Shown: one piece after another, positions 12,301 through 20,275 of the stretch
How the letters are laid out: each line of letters starts with the position of its first letter
Position numbering within the stretch: position 1 is the stretch's first letter
Origin: Micrasema longulum
Lineage: Eukaryota; Arthropoda; Insecta; Trichoptera; Brachycentridae
Assembly (NCBI GenBank): GCA_022494885.1
Contig: JAGVSM010004884.1
Span: 62,001-126,000, forward strand
Direction: 5' to 3'
DNA: 64,000 bases
Notes under the pieces: model-generated
The model's input: only the letters and a program-made list of their open reading frames with translations
Databases searched by the model: none
What the model was told of the DNA's origin: nothing
Program-made: the position numbers and the translations under genes

Positions 12301-15300
12301 ATTTATAGGTTATATTGTAATAATAATTGTGGGAAATTTTGAGATATTTGGGTGCTGGATTAGGATAGGTTAGGTTATGTTCTTTAGTGTAGTCAAGAGT
12401 ACATTAGGTTAGGTTAGATTGAAGTTTTCTAATTATAGATATTTTTACAAATGATGTATTATGTGAACTAGATAATGAACACAAAAAAAAGGAAACTAAA
12501 ATAATAGATATGGTTTTCATATTTTTAGTGACTTTGACAGCAAAATATGGTTTGGTAACTTTTAACACGATGCAGCATCCGGAACTCTAGTCTGTATACG
12601 GTCAAATGAAATGCCAATTATTCGACTCATGTATAATCCTGGCACTTTACTAAAGCTCTAAACATCAAACTTCCAAGTTTTGAGAATAAATGCCTGAGGA
12701 AAATGTTAGACATAAGGTGGTCCAAAGAAGGACGCTGCAGCCTCCTATAATGAGCGTTTTGAGGGTGCGGCAGCGGACCTGGCTTGGACACATATGCCTC
12801 AGGAGAGCCTTAATCCAAGCTGCCTCTTCTTCACACCTACAGACTCCTACTGTCACGTAAGACCGACGATAACGATCTTTCTGCTTGTTCAGCAGAACTA
12901 AAGGATGCGGGATTGACTTGATTATAAAAGTATAGCATTCTCGGGATTGCTGCGCTCTGGCTATTTCTCGTTCTAGTTGTATCAATATAAAATAGTCGGT
13001 TCAATCTTGTTGCGTATTGAGGGACTTTTATATTTTACTTTTTTCATTGGGCCGTGTATGTGTTGCCAACAATGTTCTCTTCTGGTCCCCAGGATCCTGG
13101 TGTGCGGAGACGAAACCCAGAAGCCGTTCCCACTACTCGTGTGGAACCTGAGCTCGCGCAAGCTGCTGTATGACTTGCGCATCCCGCACCATGACTTCAT
13201 CACCTCTCTGGCCGCCATCACGCACGAAGGTATTTATTGTCAATAAACACTGTGTTACTTGGTGGGTCCTGTGGCTTAAACACTCGCTACATGCATGGGG
13301 TTAAATTCAGTGAAGTAATATTCATATGAGCCATTTGACAGCATTAAAATTTTGCTAAAAACATTTTTTAGAAATGAAATATTTACACCTAAAATATCCT
13401 TATAAATAAAATATAAATTCATTAAAAAGGGCGTGAACAAAGATATTCGAATTATTTAGATGCTTTTAATCACTGGATTTAATTAATTAATCTAATTCCA
13501 GTAATCACTGGAGAGACTTGACCTAGAATTTAAGAAAATAATAAAATTAAATTCAACAATGTTTTGGAGTATGTCCAAATGTTTTTAAACATAGGGAGTT
13601 ATTATAGTTATTTCCTTCAACTCATTAACACAAAATTTACTTAAATGCTTTGACTTCATATAAATACCAATGTACCTAGAATTAGTCTAAATTTCAAAAG
13701 GTGTTATGCCGGTCGAAAAATAATGGTATTTAAAAAAATATATTTTAAAAAGTGATTAAATATATGTAGTACTTTTAAGTTAATTTTTTATCAAGAATAG
13801 AATATAATTGCTTTTGCGTGATGTTTATTTACCTAATTTTTTTAATGGCGAGATTTTGACATATAGGCATTTTTAAATTTAAAAAAACACACGATTTGCT
13901 GAGTTTCATAAAAATGGATTATAGTGCCTTTATGAGGATAATGTTACATTCTGTAATGTAACTTTCTAGGCTCCTACGTGTGCGTAGTGGCTCTGGAGCT
14001 GGACGAGCCCGCTCCTAACTTCATCGTGGTGTACGACCTCCAGTCCGGGACGCTGTTCAAGAAGTGGAAGCCGGGACGGGACACGGCCTCGCTGGCTATC
14101 AGTTCCGCCGACGGCTGCGTCGTATCCGGTCTGGACGACGCCAGGATCCTGGTATGGGATCTGGTCACAGGTGAGGCACTTATTTGATTTACACCAAAAG
14201 CACCATCTTTATATTGTTTATTGAATCGGCATTTTGAAGTTGAAGCATGAAGTTGGATTTTCGTTGACAACAAGTTATCGAACAGAACAGTGCATATTTG
14301 ACTTAAATTGGATGATTGTAACACTTTTTATAAAGCATTGAAATAAAGCGAAAAATACATAATGACTTTTTCCCCTACCTATTATATGCACTTATGGCTT
14401 TTTTTCTCTTTGCTATTCTGTTTTCTAGATGTAGATATATTAGATTTATTTATTTAAGACGAAATACATTGTTTTACTTTACATTACATATTTTATCTGT
14501 ACAAAACATTCCCAATCAGCAAAAGTGCTGGTATTTATTTTATTGATTTATTTATTCATTTTTTTCGCTTACAAACTATAATTAATAATAAAAATGAGAG
14601 GATATAATATATTATGACACTAATAAAAGTCAATGATATAACATCCATATCACTCGTCACATGGTCGCAACTGTAAGAACAGTTTTTTTTAAGTGCGTAT
14701 ATGTTTTGTGTATCTTTTAAATCATATAAAGTAAATTGTAGAACTTTATTGCTGTATACACAAAACTGTTTTTTTTCTGTTTGTCCTAGGTTCAATCAAC
14801 CGTGTTAATCAATAATAGCTATAAGACTTAACACGGACACAGCCTAAAATGCCATAATAAGTTCTTGAATACATGTAACTTAATTTGAAATGAATAAAGA
14901 AAATCAATTTTTGTTCAGGTAACTGTCGCTTCACCCTGTGGGGGCACACGGCGGCCGTGACACGACTGCGCCTGGCGCCAGGTGGGGGGCTTCTCCTGTC
15001 CAGTGATGCGGCCTGCAGGGACCGCTCCGTGAGGCTGTGGGACCTACGCACAGGTAACACTCCAACCCCACACCATCCTTGGCAATCGAGCCCTTTCTCG
15101 GACGGGACCCGGCCATGTCTGATGATCTTTCCAGATGTGAGAACATTTCAGACTTGGAAACTGTAGTGTCTGTGTATTACGGAACACAGAGGCTATATCT
15201 ACCCAGTGTTCGGATCACGAAGCGCATTCGGTTTTCATACGGTTCCACTCGGAATCATTCGGCTTCTAGCTTCCTTACCAGTCACGTCATTGTTAAAAGG

Positions 15301-16683
15301 AACTAATATAAGATTGTTATAAAGCATAAATGGAGTTATCGTTTACAAGACTCTCTTGTGCCTGGAGTATATAGGATCCAGGCCAAGAATTTCAGAGAAA
15401 CTTACCTTGACACATATGGAAAAAATTATAGCACATGTTTAGGTAGATAATTTTGAACGCAATAAAATATTACAATAGTAATACCTCCGTAAAAAACAAA
15501 ATATCAAGTACCCCGAGATAAATATATAAAACATCATTTGAGGGAAAGAGATATAGTCTAATTAGATAACTAAGCATGACACAAATGTAATTTTAATAAG
15601 ATGAAAAGAGACAGTGATTATCTGGCGATCATTTTCTAACATCAGGTTACTTAAGGTTAACCTAAAGTAACTTCGGGTTACCACACAGTAACTTGAGGGT
15701 TAATGTAACACATTTTTTTAGCCCGACTATGCTTAAAATCTTAGGGTTAAAATCTTTTAGGAATGTATCTATTTGTGACACCCAAGTGCCTACATTTACC
15801 TATCTTAAACACTACCTCATATAACAGTGCTACTAAAAGAGTACTTAAATTTGTTTATAAATACACCGGTTCACCAAAAAAACATCCCCAACAACAGCGA
15901 TCTTATGATCTACGCATTTATTTTAGTTTTAGTGAAAAAGTTGTGTTCTGCGGAGTAAGTTATTTTCAAGAGAAAAAATATGTATTTGCCAAATAGATGA
16001 TAAGATCGTGTGACATTTTAAAATGATCATAAATCAGACAGTAAACCAAAAAAAAACATTTCATTGATTTTTCTGTGTAGTATCATCCATAGCTGTCATT
16101 GACAGTCTTTGGATGATACTTTAAAAGGTCACAACACGGCATAGTTGAATTCAAATCAGGAGTTACGTACTGAGCGACGTCTACAAAGAAACTATTGGGT
16201 CAAAACGTAAACCTACTCATTAATGAGGAGTACTACTCGTTTAAGAGCAGTTTAGTCACCTTCTGTTTGATGTGCGTAAGCGGTTTCTGGACTGTTCTTA
16301 ATTCTATGGTCTTGACATAATCTTATTGAATAAATACCGTATTCCAACCGTGGGCCATACACTATTTGACTTGAATTTTATGGCTCCAAGATGTAAATGG
16401 TTCTTTGGATCTGATTCAGTTTTATTTTATTATTTTCATGGTTTTAGGAACTTTGACATCCGTGTACACTCCCCCTGAGCGAGTTAGTTCTTGCGAAGTG
16501 ATGGCGGGAGGACGGTACGTGGTGCTGGCTCTCGAGTCCCACAAGGACCTCGTCACCCTCGTGCTGGTCCACGGCTCCATGGAGGACGCCGGCCGCAGTA
16601 AGGACAACCACTTCTATGGAGACCCCGACAACGACGGAAAAGTCTTCGATCTCGGAGACAAGGAGATGGGAAACGGGTGCTAA
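300..16683 (+). CDS. NACHT and WD40-repeat protein (NWD1/NWD2-like), 3' part, 15 exons
   Basis: Exons: 300-392, 1044-1172, 2354-2459, 2640-3023, 4287-4515, 5761-5942, 7020-7096, 8010-8549, 9797-9914, 10973-11102, 12131-12203, 13093-13229, 13970-14170, 14919-15053, 16448-16683. All have AG/GT borders, and their phases join into one 922-residue frame ending at TAA 16681-16683. Seen: Walker A GAGGCGKST (residues 45-53), Walker B VLMLDGLD (132-139), a helical arm region (about 240-560), then WD40 blades from about 560 to 880 with ICVWDVAK, LLVWNLSS, ILVWDLVTG and VRLWDLRTG. Known of the family: STAND-class ATPases that use NTP-driven oligomerisation, with WD40 repeats as sensor or scaffold; vertebrate NWD1/NWD2 share this order. 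Inferred: cytosolic signalling or assembly switch; the ligand cannot be read. The N-terminal region and start codon lie left of the window. Choice between NWD1 and NWD2 is uncertain. Confidence -1.
393..1043 (+). other. Intron, mostly unrecognised
   Basis: The intron has good splice borders. A 152-codon antisense open stretch (871-413) shows no family similarity I recognise. Bases 1-299 are likewise the end of an upstream intron with nothing recognisable. Confidence 0.6.
1044..1172 (+). CDS. NWD-like exon with Walker A
   Basis: Acceptor TTCCTTCCCAG ends at 1043 and donor GTACCC starts at 1173. It encodes TYIMGDSTQPLVIVG followed by the P-loop GAGGCGKST, where the Lys and Ser/Thr bind nucleotide phosphate and Mg2+. 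This is the strongest marker of the NACHT domain. The ATG at 1051 opens an in-frame stretch but is not the gene start. Confidence 0.92.
1215..1275 (+). repeat. Rep-F fragment
   Basis: Contains GATAATACGATGCATAAAAA and ACACTCAATTTCCTCATT. It shares its layout with 43115-43215, 52165-52285 and 62895-63000. Confidence 0.5.
1381..2045 (-). mobile_element. Non-LTR retrotransposon 3' fragment
   Basis: Read on the minus strand, a decayed reverse transcriptase C-terminus contains SIKTFNLLPLSIKTF, the F/L-N-x-L-P-x-x-I-K signature of jockey/CR1-type ORF2 ends. It is followed by an AT-rich 3'UTR and a TAAA-type tail (TTTATTTATTTATT on plus at 1380-1396). Internal stops show it is dead. The tail and adjoining 3'UTR resemble 14530-14810. 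Confidence 0.65.
2147..2375 (+). repeat. Exact 114-bp tandem duplication across a splice acceptor
   Basis: Unit 1 is 2147-2260 and unit 2 is 2262-2375; they are identical and offset by 115 bases. Each holds an intron 3' end, the acceptor TATTTACAG and the first 22 bases of the exon. The upstream acceptor would make a 221-base exon instead of 106 and shift the frame by one base. Confidence 0.95.
2354..2459 (+). CDS. NWD-like exon, NACHT domain (RFVGITNKS)
   Basis: Acceptor TGTGTATTTACAG ends at 2353 and donor GTAAGT starts at 2460. It encodes residues 75-109, which follow the split Arg and read FVGITNKSNTLEGILSS. This matches the R-F-x-G-T/N-S segment expected after the P-loop helix of NWD proteins. 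The acceptor and first 22 bases are an exact copy of a unit just upstream (see the tandem duplication). Confidence 0.88.
2640..3023 (+). CDS. NWD-like exon with Walker B
   Basis: Acceptor CTTTTCCAG ends at 2639; the donor is AAG|GTTCGT. It is 128 complete codons (residues 110-237). VLMLDGLDQ is the Walker B segment, with Asp136 as the Mg2+-coordinating acid. The exon is strikingly G+C rich beside AT-rich introns and includes an Ala/Arg-rich low-complexity run (ARGAAAAALRARLEG). Antisense and shifted-frame open stretches here are shadows caused by that composition. Confidence 0.92.
3435..3852. mobile_element. Fold-back MITE with long terminal inverted repeats
   Basis: The left arm (3435-3570) and right arm (about 3730-3852) are imperfect inverted copies. 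Shared blocks are CTATCAGAA at the tips, GAGTGATTAATTTGAAGAAT, AAAGTGACGAGACT and GCTTCACATAATGG.CACAC. No transposase is present. The target duplication is not clear. Confidence 0.8.
3955..4130 (+). repeat. Rep-A fragment
   Basis: TCTTTAACTTGACACATGGA, GAATTGAAGGAAT, GATGTTCAAAT and GAATGTTACACAG match the inner and right-arm part of the Rep-A element at 59308-59932. Confidence 0.6.
4287..4515 (+). CDS. NWD-like exon, NACHT C-terminal helical part
   Basis: Acceptor TTGATTTCAG ends at 4286 and donor GTGAGT starts at 4516. It encodes ILAWRTSVWQAW, a Gly/Ala-rich loop, ALEELCGEGRLR and GLADHEMVDILARD. The last resembles the winged-helix/superhelical region where these proteins read D-x-E-h-x-D-h-L-(S/A). 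It is very G+C rich. Confidence 0.88.
4608..4690 (+). repeat. Rep-G copy
   Basis: AATGAGGAAGTTCAGTG is followed by a TAAAAATTAAAGCATTAAAT block. Relatives lie at 6022, 6228, 50975 and 60968. Confidence 0.55.
4740..5010 (+). mobile_element. RTE-like LINE 3' fragment
   Basis: The translation reads FGHIARCESDNLEKAIMSGR, then QGRIPYRWTDQIKEATG and NRLIRSVHGGHDPQN before TGA. This is the W-F-G-H-h-x-R / R-W-x-D-x-I-K / W-R-x-h-h-x-x-h ending of RTE-type reverse transcriptases. One in-frame TAG and 5' truncation mark it as dead. The end is GAAGAAGAAGAAGA, a typical short-repeat tail. Confidence 0.85.
5360..5440 (+). repeat. Rep-F copy
   Basis: TTTAGTTTGATAGTCGATTA, then CACTGACCTTCCTCATTA at 5408-5425. 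The latter is a 17/18 inverted match to 4612-4629. Confidence 0.55.
5761..5942 (+). CDS. NWD-like exon, helical arm
   Basis: Acceptor TTTATTACAG ends at 5760 and donor GTCAGT starts at 5943. It encodes LPWAPAAIFWARASARVAPF and, later, ETHIRQQLLHYFQ. The W-A-R-x-x-x-x-h-x-P-F pattern fits the region after the NACHT core in NWD proteins. Splice phases agree on both sides. Confidence 0.86.
6022..6315 (+). repeat. Two direct Rep-G copies
   Basis: Copies at 6022-6110 and 6228-6315 share GGGAAATTG.ATACA.AAA, GTTTTCTT and TTAGAGCATTTAA. They lie in the intron between 5942 and 7020. Confidence 0.55.
6425..6660 (-). mobile_element. Decayed RTE-like LINE 3' fragment
   Basis: The minus-strand translation holds RRIGGPKLKWG, then DDMKKDAARLL and DEDRRSWRREM. 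The P-x-L-x-W-x-D-D-x-K-K-x-A ... D-R-x-x-W-R order is that of RTE-type ORF ends. At least one frameshift separates the parts. Confidence 0.55.
7020..7096 (+). CDS. NWD-like short exon
   Basis: Acceptor TTTTGTGCAG ends at 7019 and donor GTAAGG starts at 7097. Its 25 codons begin GKWYEESDSNMVGRLVSQ. It ends two bases into a codon completed by the next exon as Cys. Confidence 0.85.
7200..7525 (+). mobile_element. CR1-like LINE 3' end, copy 1
   Basis: A 94-codon open stretch carries RGHNWQLYRPQFHLNPKKN, LSDWNELLSLVV and SVNQFKNRLDAFL. This is the R-G-H ... F-S-x-R-V-x-x-x-W-N-x-L-P ... N-x-F-K-x-x-L-D ending of CR1-like reverse transcriptases. The 3'UTR ATATAGGCGCACC..CAAAGGC is shared with copies at 9065 and 22240. 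Confidence 0.8.
8010..8549 (+). CDS. NWD-like long exon, helical repeats into first WD40 blade
   Basis: Acceptor TTTTTCTTTCAG ends at 8009 and donor GTAAGA starts at 8550. It is the longest exon (residues 401-579). The first part is helical and rich in Leu, Phe and charged residues (DLLSFAHEEFFTDITWIHDK, LLREFLQINYFALNYDAKQF). The end is the first beta-propeller strand set, closing with EEICVWDVAK. Confidence 0.92.
8673..8953. mobile_element. hAT-type MITE with 8-bp target duplication
   Basis: The perfect 13-bp terminal inverted repeats are CAGTGGTGTAGTC and GACTACACCACTG. They are flanked by exact CTCTAATA copies at 8665-8672 and 8954-8961. The 281-bp length, CAG-type ends and 8-bp duplication define a nonautonomous hAT element. 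It lies in the intron between 8549 and 9797. Confidence 0.95.
9065..9365 (+). mobile_element. CR1-like LINE 3' end, copy 2
   Basis: It aligns over most of its length with 7255-7525 (TCATAACTGGAAGCTCT, TCCCAAGAAAAAC, GTCAACCAGTTAAACAACCG, ATATAGGCGCACC). It has frame-breaking changes and an AATAATAATAATA tail. Confidence 0.8.
9797..9914 (+). CDS. NWD-like exon, WD40 blade
   Basis: Acceptor TTTCCACATAG ends at 9796 and donor GTAAGA starts at 9915. It encodes CKKVRTLQGVTHPINLIPID and RRELRVYDLNQ, one blade whose usual WD is YD. Confidence 0.9.
10013..10397. mobile_element. MITE with 21-bp perfect terminal inverted repeats
   Basis: Left arm 10013-10033 (starts TTGCAAACCCGGCAAAATCC) and right arm 10377-10397 are perfect inverted copies. 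The interior is AT-rich and noncoding. It lies in the intron between 9914 and 10973. The superfamily cannot be assigned because no target duplication is clear. Confidence 0.85.
10420..10775 (+). mobile_element. Decayed CR1-like LINE 3' fragment
   Basis: Pieces in shifting frames read KDIDLLERVQRRATRLLP, then RLERLRSNRVVDGWNRLPQK and LVSACSLNKFD. These are the conserved L-E-x-V-Q-R-R-A-T ... R-V-V-D-x-W-N-x-L-P ... S-L-N-x-F blocks of LINE reverse transcriptase C-termini. Several stops are present. Confidence 0.75.
10973..11102 (+). CDS. NWD-like exon, WD40 blade
   Basis: Acceptor TTTTATTCCAG ends at 10972 and donor GTAATT starts at 11103. It encodes GTFITPLKGVMNQKMPFYGL and LVCLSRNRMYVNLMNTDTG, consistent with a degenerate blade. 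Confidence 0.9.
11124..11143 (+). repeat. Interstitial TTAGG-type telomeric repeat (4 units)
   Basis: Four perfect GTTAG/TTAGG units just inside the intron after 11102. It directly abuts the 3' end of a minus-strand LINE fragment. Shorter echoes lie at 12364-12375 and 12402-12418. Confidence 0.9.
11145..11510 (-). mobile_element. Jockey-like LINE 3' fragment, family with CCTGCTGA hairpin
   Basis: The minus frame reads NTRITSMDGLAFPRFCNKYG, KKTLQYSLLKIFNMLPN and VRRVLKLWLIEFFY. It matches the plus-strand copy at 31210-31700. The 3'UTR contains an inverted repeat CCTGCTGA...TCAGCAGG (11157-11191). Confidence 0.75.
11575..11790 (-). mobile_element. RTE-like LINE fragment (GHVERM family)
   Basis: The minus translation resembles IIDKIKKGV..RFGHVDRM.SERTAKR, the same block seen at 43441-43930 (IIDRIKKGVLGWFGHVERM) and 62527-62890. 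It is short and frameshifted. Confidence 0.6.
12131..12203 (+). CDS. NWD-like exon, WD40 region
   Basis: Acceptor TTGTTTCCAG ends at 12130 and the donor is AAG|GTCGGT. It encodes GDCVTTFKAGEDRFLNSLLV and then SGDGR. Phases match the neighbouring exons. Confidence 0.87.
12364..12418 (+). repeat. Short TTAGG-like echoes
   Basis: TAGGTTAGGTTATG and TTAGGTTAGGTTAGATT occur 30-40 bases apart in the intron after 12203. Confidence 0.5.
12600..12950 (+). mobile_element. Decayed RTE-like LINE fragment
   Basis: Co-linear with 51420-51770: CATCAAACTTCCAAGTTTTG, TAAGGTGGT, CAGCCTCCTATAATGAGCGT, GGCTTGGACACATA and AGCAGAACTAAAGGATGCGG all have counterparts there. A central deletion and stops leave no open frame. 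Confidence 0.75.
13093..13229 (+). CDS. NWD-like exon, WD40 blade
   Basis: Acceptor TCTGGTCCCCAG ends at 13092 and donor GTATTT starts at 13230. It encodes ILVCGDETQKPFPLLVWNLS and then KLLYDLRIPHHDFITSLAAI. LVWNL is the strand-c signature of a WD40 blade. Confidence 0.9.
13554..13610 (-). repeat. Rep-A end fragment
   Basis: AACAATGTTTTGGAGTATGT and CCAAATGTTTTTA match the Rep-A terminal block at 42837 and, inverted, at 59504 and 59898. Confidence 0.45.
13970..14170 (+). CDS. NWD-like exon, two WD40 blades
   Basis: Acceptor TAACTTTCTAG ends at 13969 and donor GTGAGG starts at 14171. It holds two blade ends, FIVVYDLQSGTLFKKW and ARILVWDLVTG. Confidence 0.92.
14530..14810 (-). mobile_element. 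LINE 3'UTR/tail fragment
   Basis: TTATTTATTCATTTTTTTCG followed by ACAAACTATAATTAATAATA resembles the tail region at 1385-1435. No coding part remains. It lies in the intron between 14170 and 14919. Confidence 0.4.
14919..15053 (+). CDS. NWD-like exon, canonical WD40 blade
   Basis: Acceptor TTTTTGTTCAG ends at 14918 and donor GTAACA starts at 15054. It encodes the clearest WD40 repeat of the gene: LWGHTAAVTRLRLAPGG, then SSDAACRDRSVRLWDLRTG with the GH and WD dipeptides. Confidence 0.93.
15054..16079 (+). other. Intron part without recognised element
   Basis: The stretch has open frames of 69-77 codons with no family signature. Bases 15640-15705 carry loose repeats of GTAACTT/GGTTAAC. I see nothing else here. 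Confidence 0.4.
16080..16119. repeat. Hairpin-forming inverted repeat
   Basis: The outer arms GTATCATCCA/TGGATGATAC (10 bp) enclose an inner CTGTCA/TGACAG stem. It adjoins the Rep-H copy. Confidence 0.7.
16120..16308 (+). repeat. Rep-H copy 1 (partial)
   Basis: ACAACACGGCATAGTTGAAT, GACGTCTACA, AAACGTAAA and GCGGTTTCTGGACTGTTCTT end in AATTCTATG. It matches 53900-54080 and, inverted, 61043-61215. Confidence 0.75.
16448..16683 (+). CDS. NWD-like terminal exon
   Basis: Acceptor TCATGGTTTTAG ends at 16447. The exon encodes the last propeller strands (CEVMAGGRYVVLALES and DLVTLVLVHGSM) and an acidic tail ending DLGDKEMGNGC before TAA. Confidence 0.92.
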
Positions 16684-17261
16684 TGCGATAACTGATTATT
16701 GTTGATCATAATCCCAATGATGGACATCGTCATTTAACAGGCGAAGCTTTGCCAATCTATTCTAAATGGTATTTGCAATAACCAGTACCACAAAAGAAAA
16801 CGTGATGTTTTAAGAAATTTCGAGTCCCGAGTTTAAGAGTCCCACTGCGCAGAATCGTTCGTGATGAACATCTGCGTGTAAATGGCGCGACATCGTACAT
16901 ATGTTGCGTGCATTTGGAGGCAACATTTCGCAATATTCTGGGTGCCTGTGTATGCCTAATGTCGCAAGATATGCCAAAGTTCTAAATACATCCAAAGACA
17001 TTTCGTTTATTATGTATTCAGTGTTGTATGTAATATAAAATTGTTTCTTGCAAAGCAAAGCAAACGGAACGGATTTGATTGAAAGACTATTTATAAAGAT
17101 TAACGCCATCGCGGTTTGTTCTCTTACTAAACAAAGTCAATAATTGTATGTAATTTGGGTGTGTAACGAGTAAGTTGATCGTATCTGGCCTCGGAGTTGT
17201 TCATTCCATGTTTAATAGATAATGTTGTTGTCAGGAACCACCCTCCCCTTAGTCACCTATG

Positions 17262-17548
17262 GAAGTTGCCGAGAATTTCAGTTTTTATTTTTGGGATGTG
17301 CAAGTCAAACTAATCACTTTAAAAACCATTTTACACATGTTTTGAGCGTCAGGTCTGCCACCTGTTGATATTTTATCAAATGTCGATAGAGCTGTAACCC
17401 TTTTTATGTATATCTGTATAAAGATTTGTATAATTTTTACATCATTACGGAAGTAAGAAAAAAATACAAATGGAACGTTAATATTTCAAGCTAATTTTCT
17501 AAGTGTTAGAATAAATTATTGTATTTTGACATCTCGGCAACTTTTTAT
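17262..17548. mobile_element. Candidate MITE with AAGTTGCCGAGA ends
   Basis: AAGTTGCCGAGA near 17265 and TCTCGGCAACTT near 17532 are perfect 12-bp inverted repeats about 285 bp apart, with partial similarity just outside. The interior is noncoding. Confidence 0.5.
17510..17515 (+). other. Candidate poly(A) signal of the NWD-like gene
   Basis: This is the AATAAA I noted nearest after the stop, about 830 bases downstream; another lies near 17949. The sequence 16684-17260 looks like ordinary AT-rich 3'UTR or flank with no recognisable element. The true cleavage site is not determined. Confidence 0.35.
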
Positions 17549-18114
17549 AGAAAACAGTAATCTTTATTTATTTTAGATTTAACATTGAATGCATTTAATG
17601 CGTAAAAAAATATGCTATAACAAAAATATAATACATACATTATTTTTCTTGCCAGAAGTTTGAAGAAAGAATGGAAAACTATTTTAAATGTGGAAGAGGG
17701 GTTTACATATTATGTGTAAATTTAAGAATAACTGTTCAAATAATTATTGTGTTTTTTTTAATGTTCTCAACTTATTGCATCATATTTTTCAATGTCATAA
17801 TATCACTTCATCTATGTGTTTCGGTATAATTATGCTAAAGAAGTTAATAATGTATGTATCTGTCTAGATAACCCTAGACTTTCTAAGTGGAGACTAATTT
17901 TATTTTTGTAACAGAATTGACCAACGCTCTGACGACATAACTAATTAGAAAATAAATCATTTTTTGTTCATGGGCTAGAGGTGAAATTGTTTTATTAGAG
18001 GTAAATTAATACATTGTAGTGACACCTTTTAAGTCAGAAATTAACTTTACATCTTTACGAATGGCTGAAACACTAACCACTGCATCACAAATTAAAACAG
18101 ATTAAAACATAAAA

Positions 18115-18320
18115 CATATTCAGGGGCAGTAGTTCTCTTTCGGTACTGGCTCGTCTCAAAACATTTACAGGATTCTCGGCATTCTCCGGTAAAGCCACAT
18201 TACAAAAGCCTCTAATCGGTTCACGGAGCTCAGCTTGAGAGTCCGTGTTTCAACCCCGTAGAGCAGTATTGACTGCACAGAGCAAGTGCTCTGGTCAAGT
18301 GACCATCCTCTGTCTCAATG
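18115..18320 (-). mobile_element. RTE-like LINE fragment (NRLEAF family)
   Basis: The minus translation includes YGVETRTLKLSSVNRLEAF and MWLYRRM, matching YGSETLTLKVNTVNRLEAFE at 60514-60942. Stops follow. Confidence 0.75.
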
Positions 18321-18329
18321 TTTACTTAC

Positions 18330-19600
18330 AATGTTTAATAATAATTCATGTAAAAACAAAGAGATTCACAGAAAATAAATCAAAATAAAAAGCACATTTA
18401 ATGATTGATTTATTGGATCGTCTCAGCGTTGGTTGTTTTGTCTCCGTTTGGAACAGTCGGTTTAAGTAAGCTATCACTCTATTCTATACAAAGAACTGAC
18501 CAAATCTTTTTACTCTAAATGGTATGTCCCCGAGATCTTCCTTCCTGTGTTTTCCAACTTTTATTTGATAATTCTTATACTAAGTTTAGCGATGCGTCAG
18601 TACATACTATATTGCGAATACAAGTAACCGCTCGAGCCAATGAAAGATTTGTTTTCAAGTTTAAGGTGTACTTTATTATATTTATTGCATTTTTAAGATT
18701 CGGGCAGCAGAAGAATGTTTATTTCTAGAGTTATTCTTACATAATTTAAATAATATTTGTCGTCAAACAGGAAAAATGAAAAATTAAGACCAATTATTGA
18801 TAATAATTGTATGGATGCACAGCAAAAAACCTCTGTTACTTTCATAACTTTGTAGCGGTTTTACCGAGAATAGATGTGTTTTTAAATCATGGAATTGAGG
18901 AAATAATACGATTATTGTTTGACATAATTTGCTCATTTTCTGTTATGTACAACAAAGCTCAAATATTGAAGTTTTCACAAGAGCATTTTCGAGGTTTAAT
19001 TATGTTGTAATTTTACTAAGAAATCTGTTGCTCTATTTTAACTGTTTCATTATTATTATAGTGAAAAAACAATATAATTTTATGGTAATTAACTACTGAA
19101 ATATGTTTCTTTTAATGCGGCCTATCCAGAGCCGGATCTACCATAGTTGGCACAAAAATACGGACACTCGCTACAAGGGAGGGCAGAATAAAATGCTCGT
19201 ATTTATTTACAAATGCGTATATTCCCACCCCTTTTCAGTAAGTGACGGGGCGCTAGATCCCATTCGATCTTATTATCTTTTTAATTTTTAAATGAATAAA
19301 AAAATAGAATTGTAATTGTGGTGTGTGGCTGTCTTAAAAAAAATTGTAGCTGCACAGCTCAGTAATTTTTTTGTGTATTTTTAATTTATTCAAAATCTGT
19401 TTTGGAATTCAGTTATGTTATGCTAGGCCTCAATTATACATAGCCTATGGAACGTTCTAAAGTTTTTAATGTATTTTACCAAACAGAAATTTCAGCATCA
19501 AATGTCTAAATGCGATATTTATTAGTGAACCCCATACTATTTGCACAAATTTTAAAAGTATGTGTTGTATATTCCAACCTTTATCAAAGATACCTCCATT
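18330..19600. other. Gene-free AT-rich stretch
   Basis: Open frames do not exceed about 70 codons and none shows a recognisable motif. AGAGCCGGATCTACCATA near 19130 has the look of decayed repeat. Confidence 0.4.
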
Positions 19601-19609
19601 GTGAAAGTT

Positions 19610-19860
19610 TATTCAAAATGATGAGCACAATTTTGCATGTCTATATTTCAAACTGGAATCTAGTGACAAATATGAAGTAATAATAATTGCATCAGATAAT
19701 AAGCTAAAATGATCGCGCCATACACTACGCATCCAACCGCTTCCTGCAACCCGTCTTATGTCATCAGACCACCTCGCCTGAGGCCTGCCTATTCTGGGTC
19801 GCCATTCCAGGACTTTAGTCCATCTAGAGTTTGCGGTTCTGCGGACCACACATCTTATCC
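19610..19860 (-). mobile_element. RTE-like LINE 3' fragment
   Basis: The minus frame reads SRWTKVLEWRPRIGRPQARW, then SDDIRRVAGSGWMRS. This is the R-P-x-x-R-W-x-D-D-I-R-R-x-A-G-x-x-W ending of RTE-type ORFs. The 5' part is absent. Confidence 0.8.
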
Positions 19861-19884
19861 ATGTATTAGTTCTTCTGTCACATA

Positions 19885-20275
19885 TCCATACTTAATATTG
19901 TAAATGCGAAAGTGTGTTTGTTTGTGTTTCTTTCACGTCGCAACGGAGGGACTGTTTGAAGTGTTATAGCCGAAGAGCTGACAAGTATCACATGCTACTT
20001 TTAATACCGAAAAAACATCTCGCTCCCTCAGAAAAAATCTTAGAGGAAAAATGAATTAATATTAAAACAGAATAACGATGCTATGTCGCCATAGACTAAC
20101 GGATTGTCATATTTTTTGCATAGCGATAGTTGGAGGGTCGGCAATCGATCAGGCTGCTTTTTATGACGAAAAAATATATCACTACACCGGAAAAATTCTT
20201 ATTGTTCAATGACAAAACTAATAATTTAACCAAAAGCAAGCAAAGCCGAGGAAAAAGCTAGTATATGATATAGCG
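19885..20275 (+). repeat. Rep-E copy 1
   Basis: It starts TATTGTAAATGCGAAAGTGT with TGTTTGTTTGTGTTTC and ends near GGAAAAAGCTAGTATAT. The inverted copy is 45282-45665. Such ends are common in lepidopteran genomes; the element class is not settled. Confidence 0.65.

Noticed and set aside
15079..15306. 75-codon plus-strand open frame after the canonical WD40 exon
   Set aside because: It is not in phase with the exon donor and shows no family similarity.
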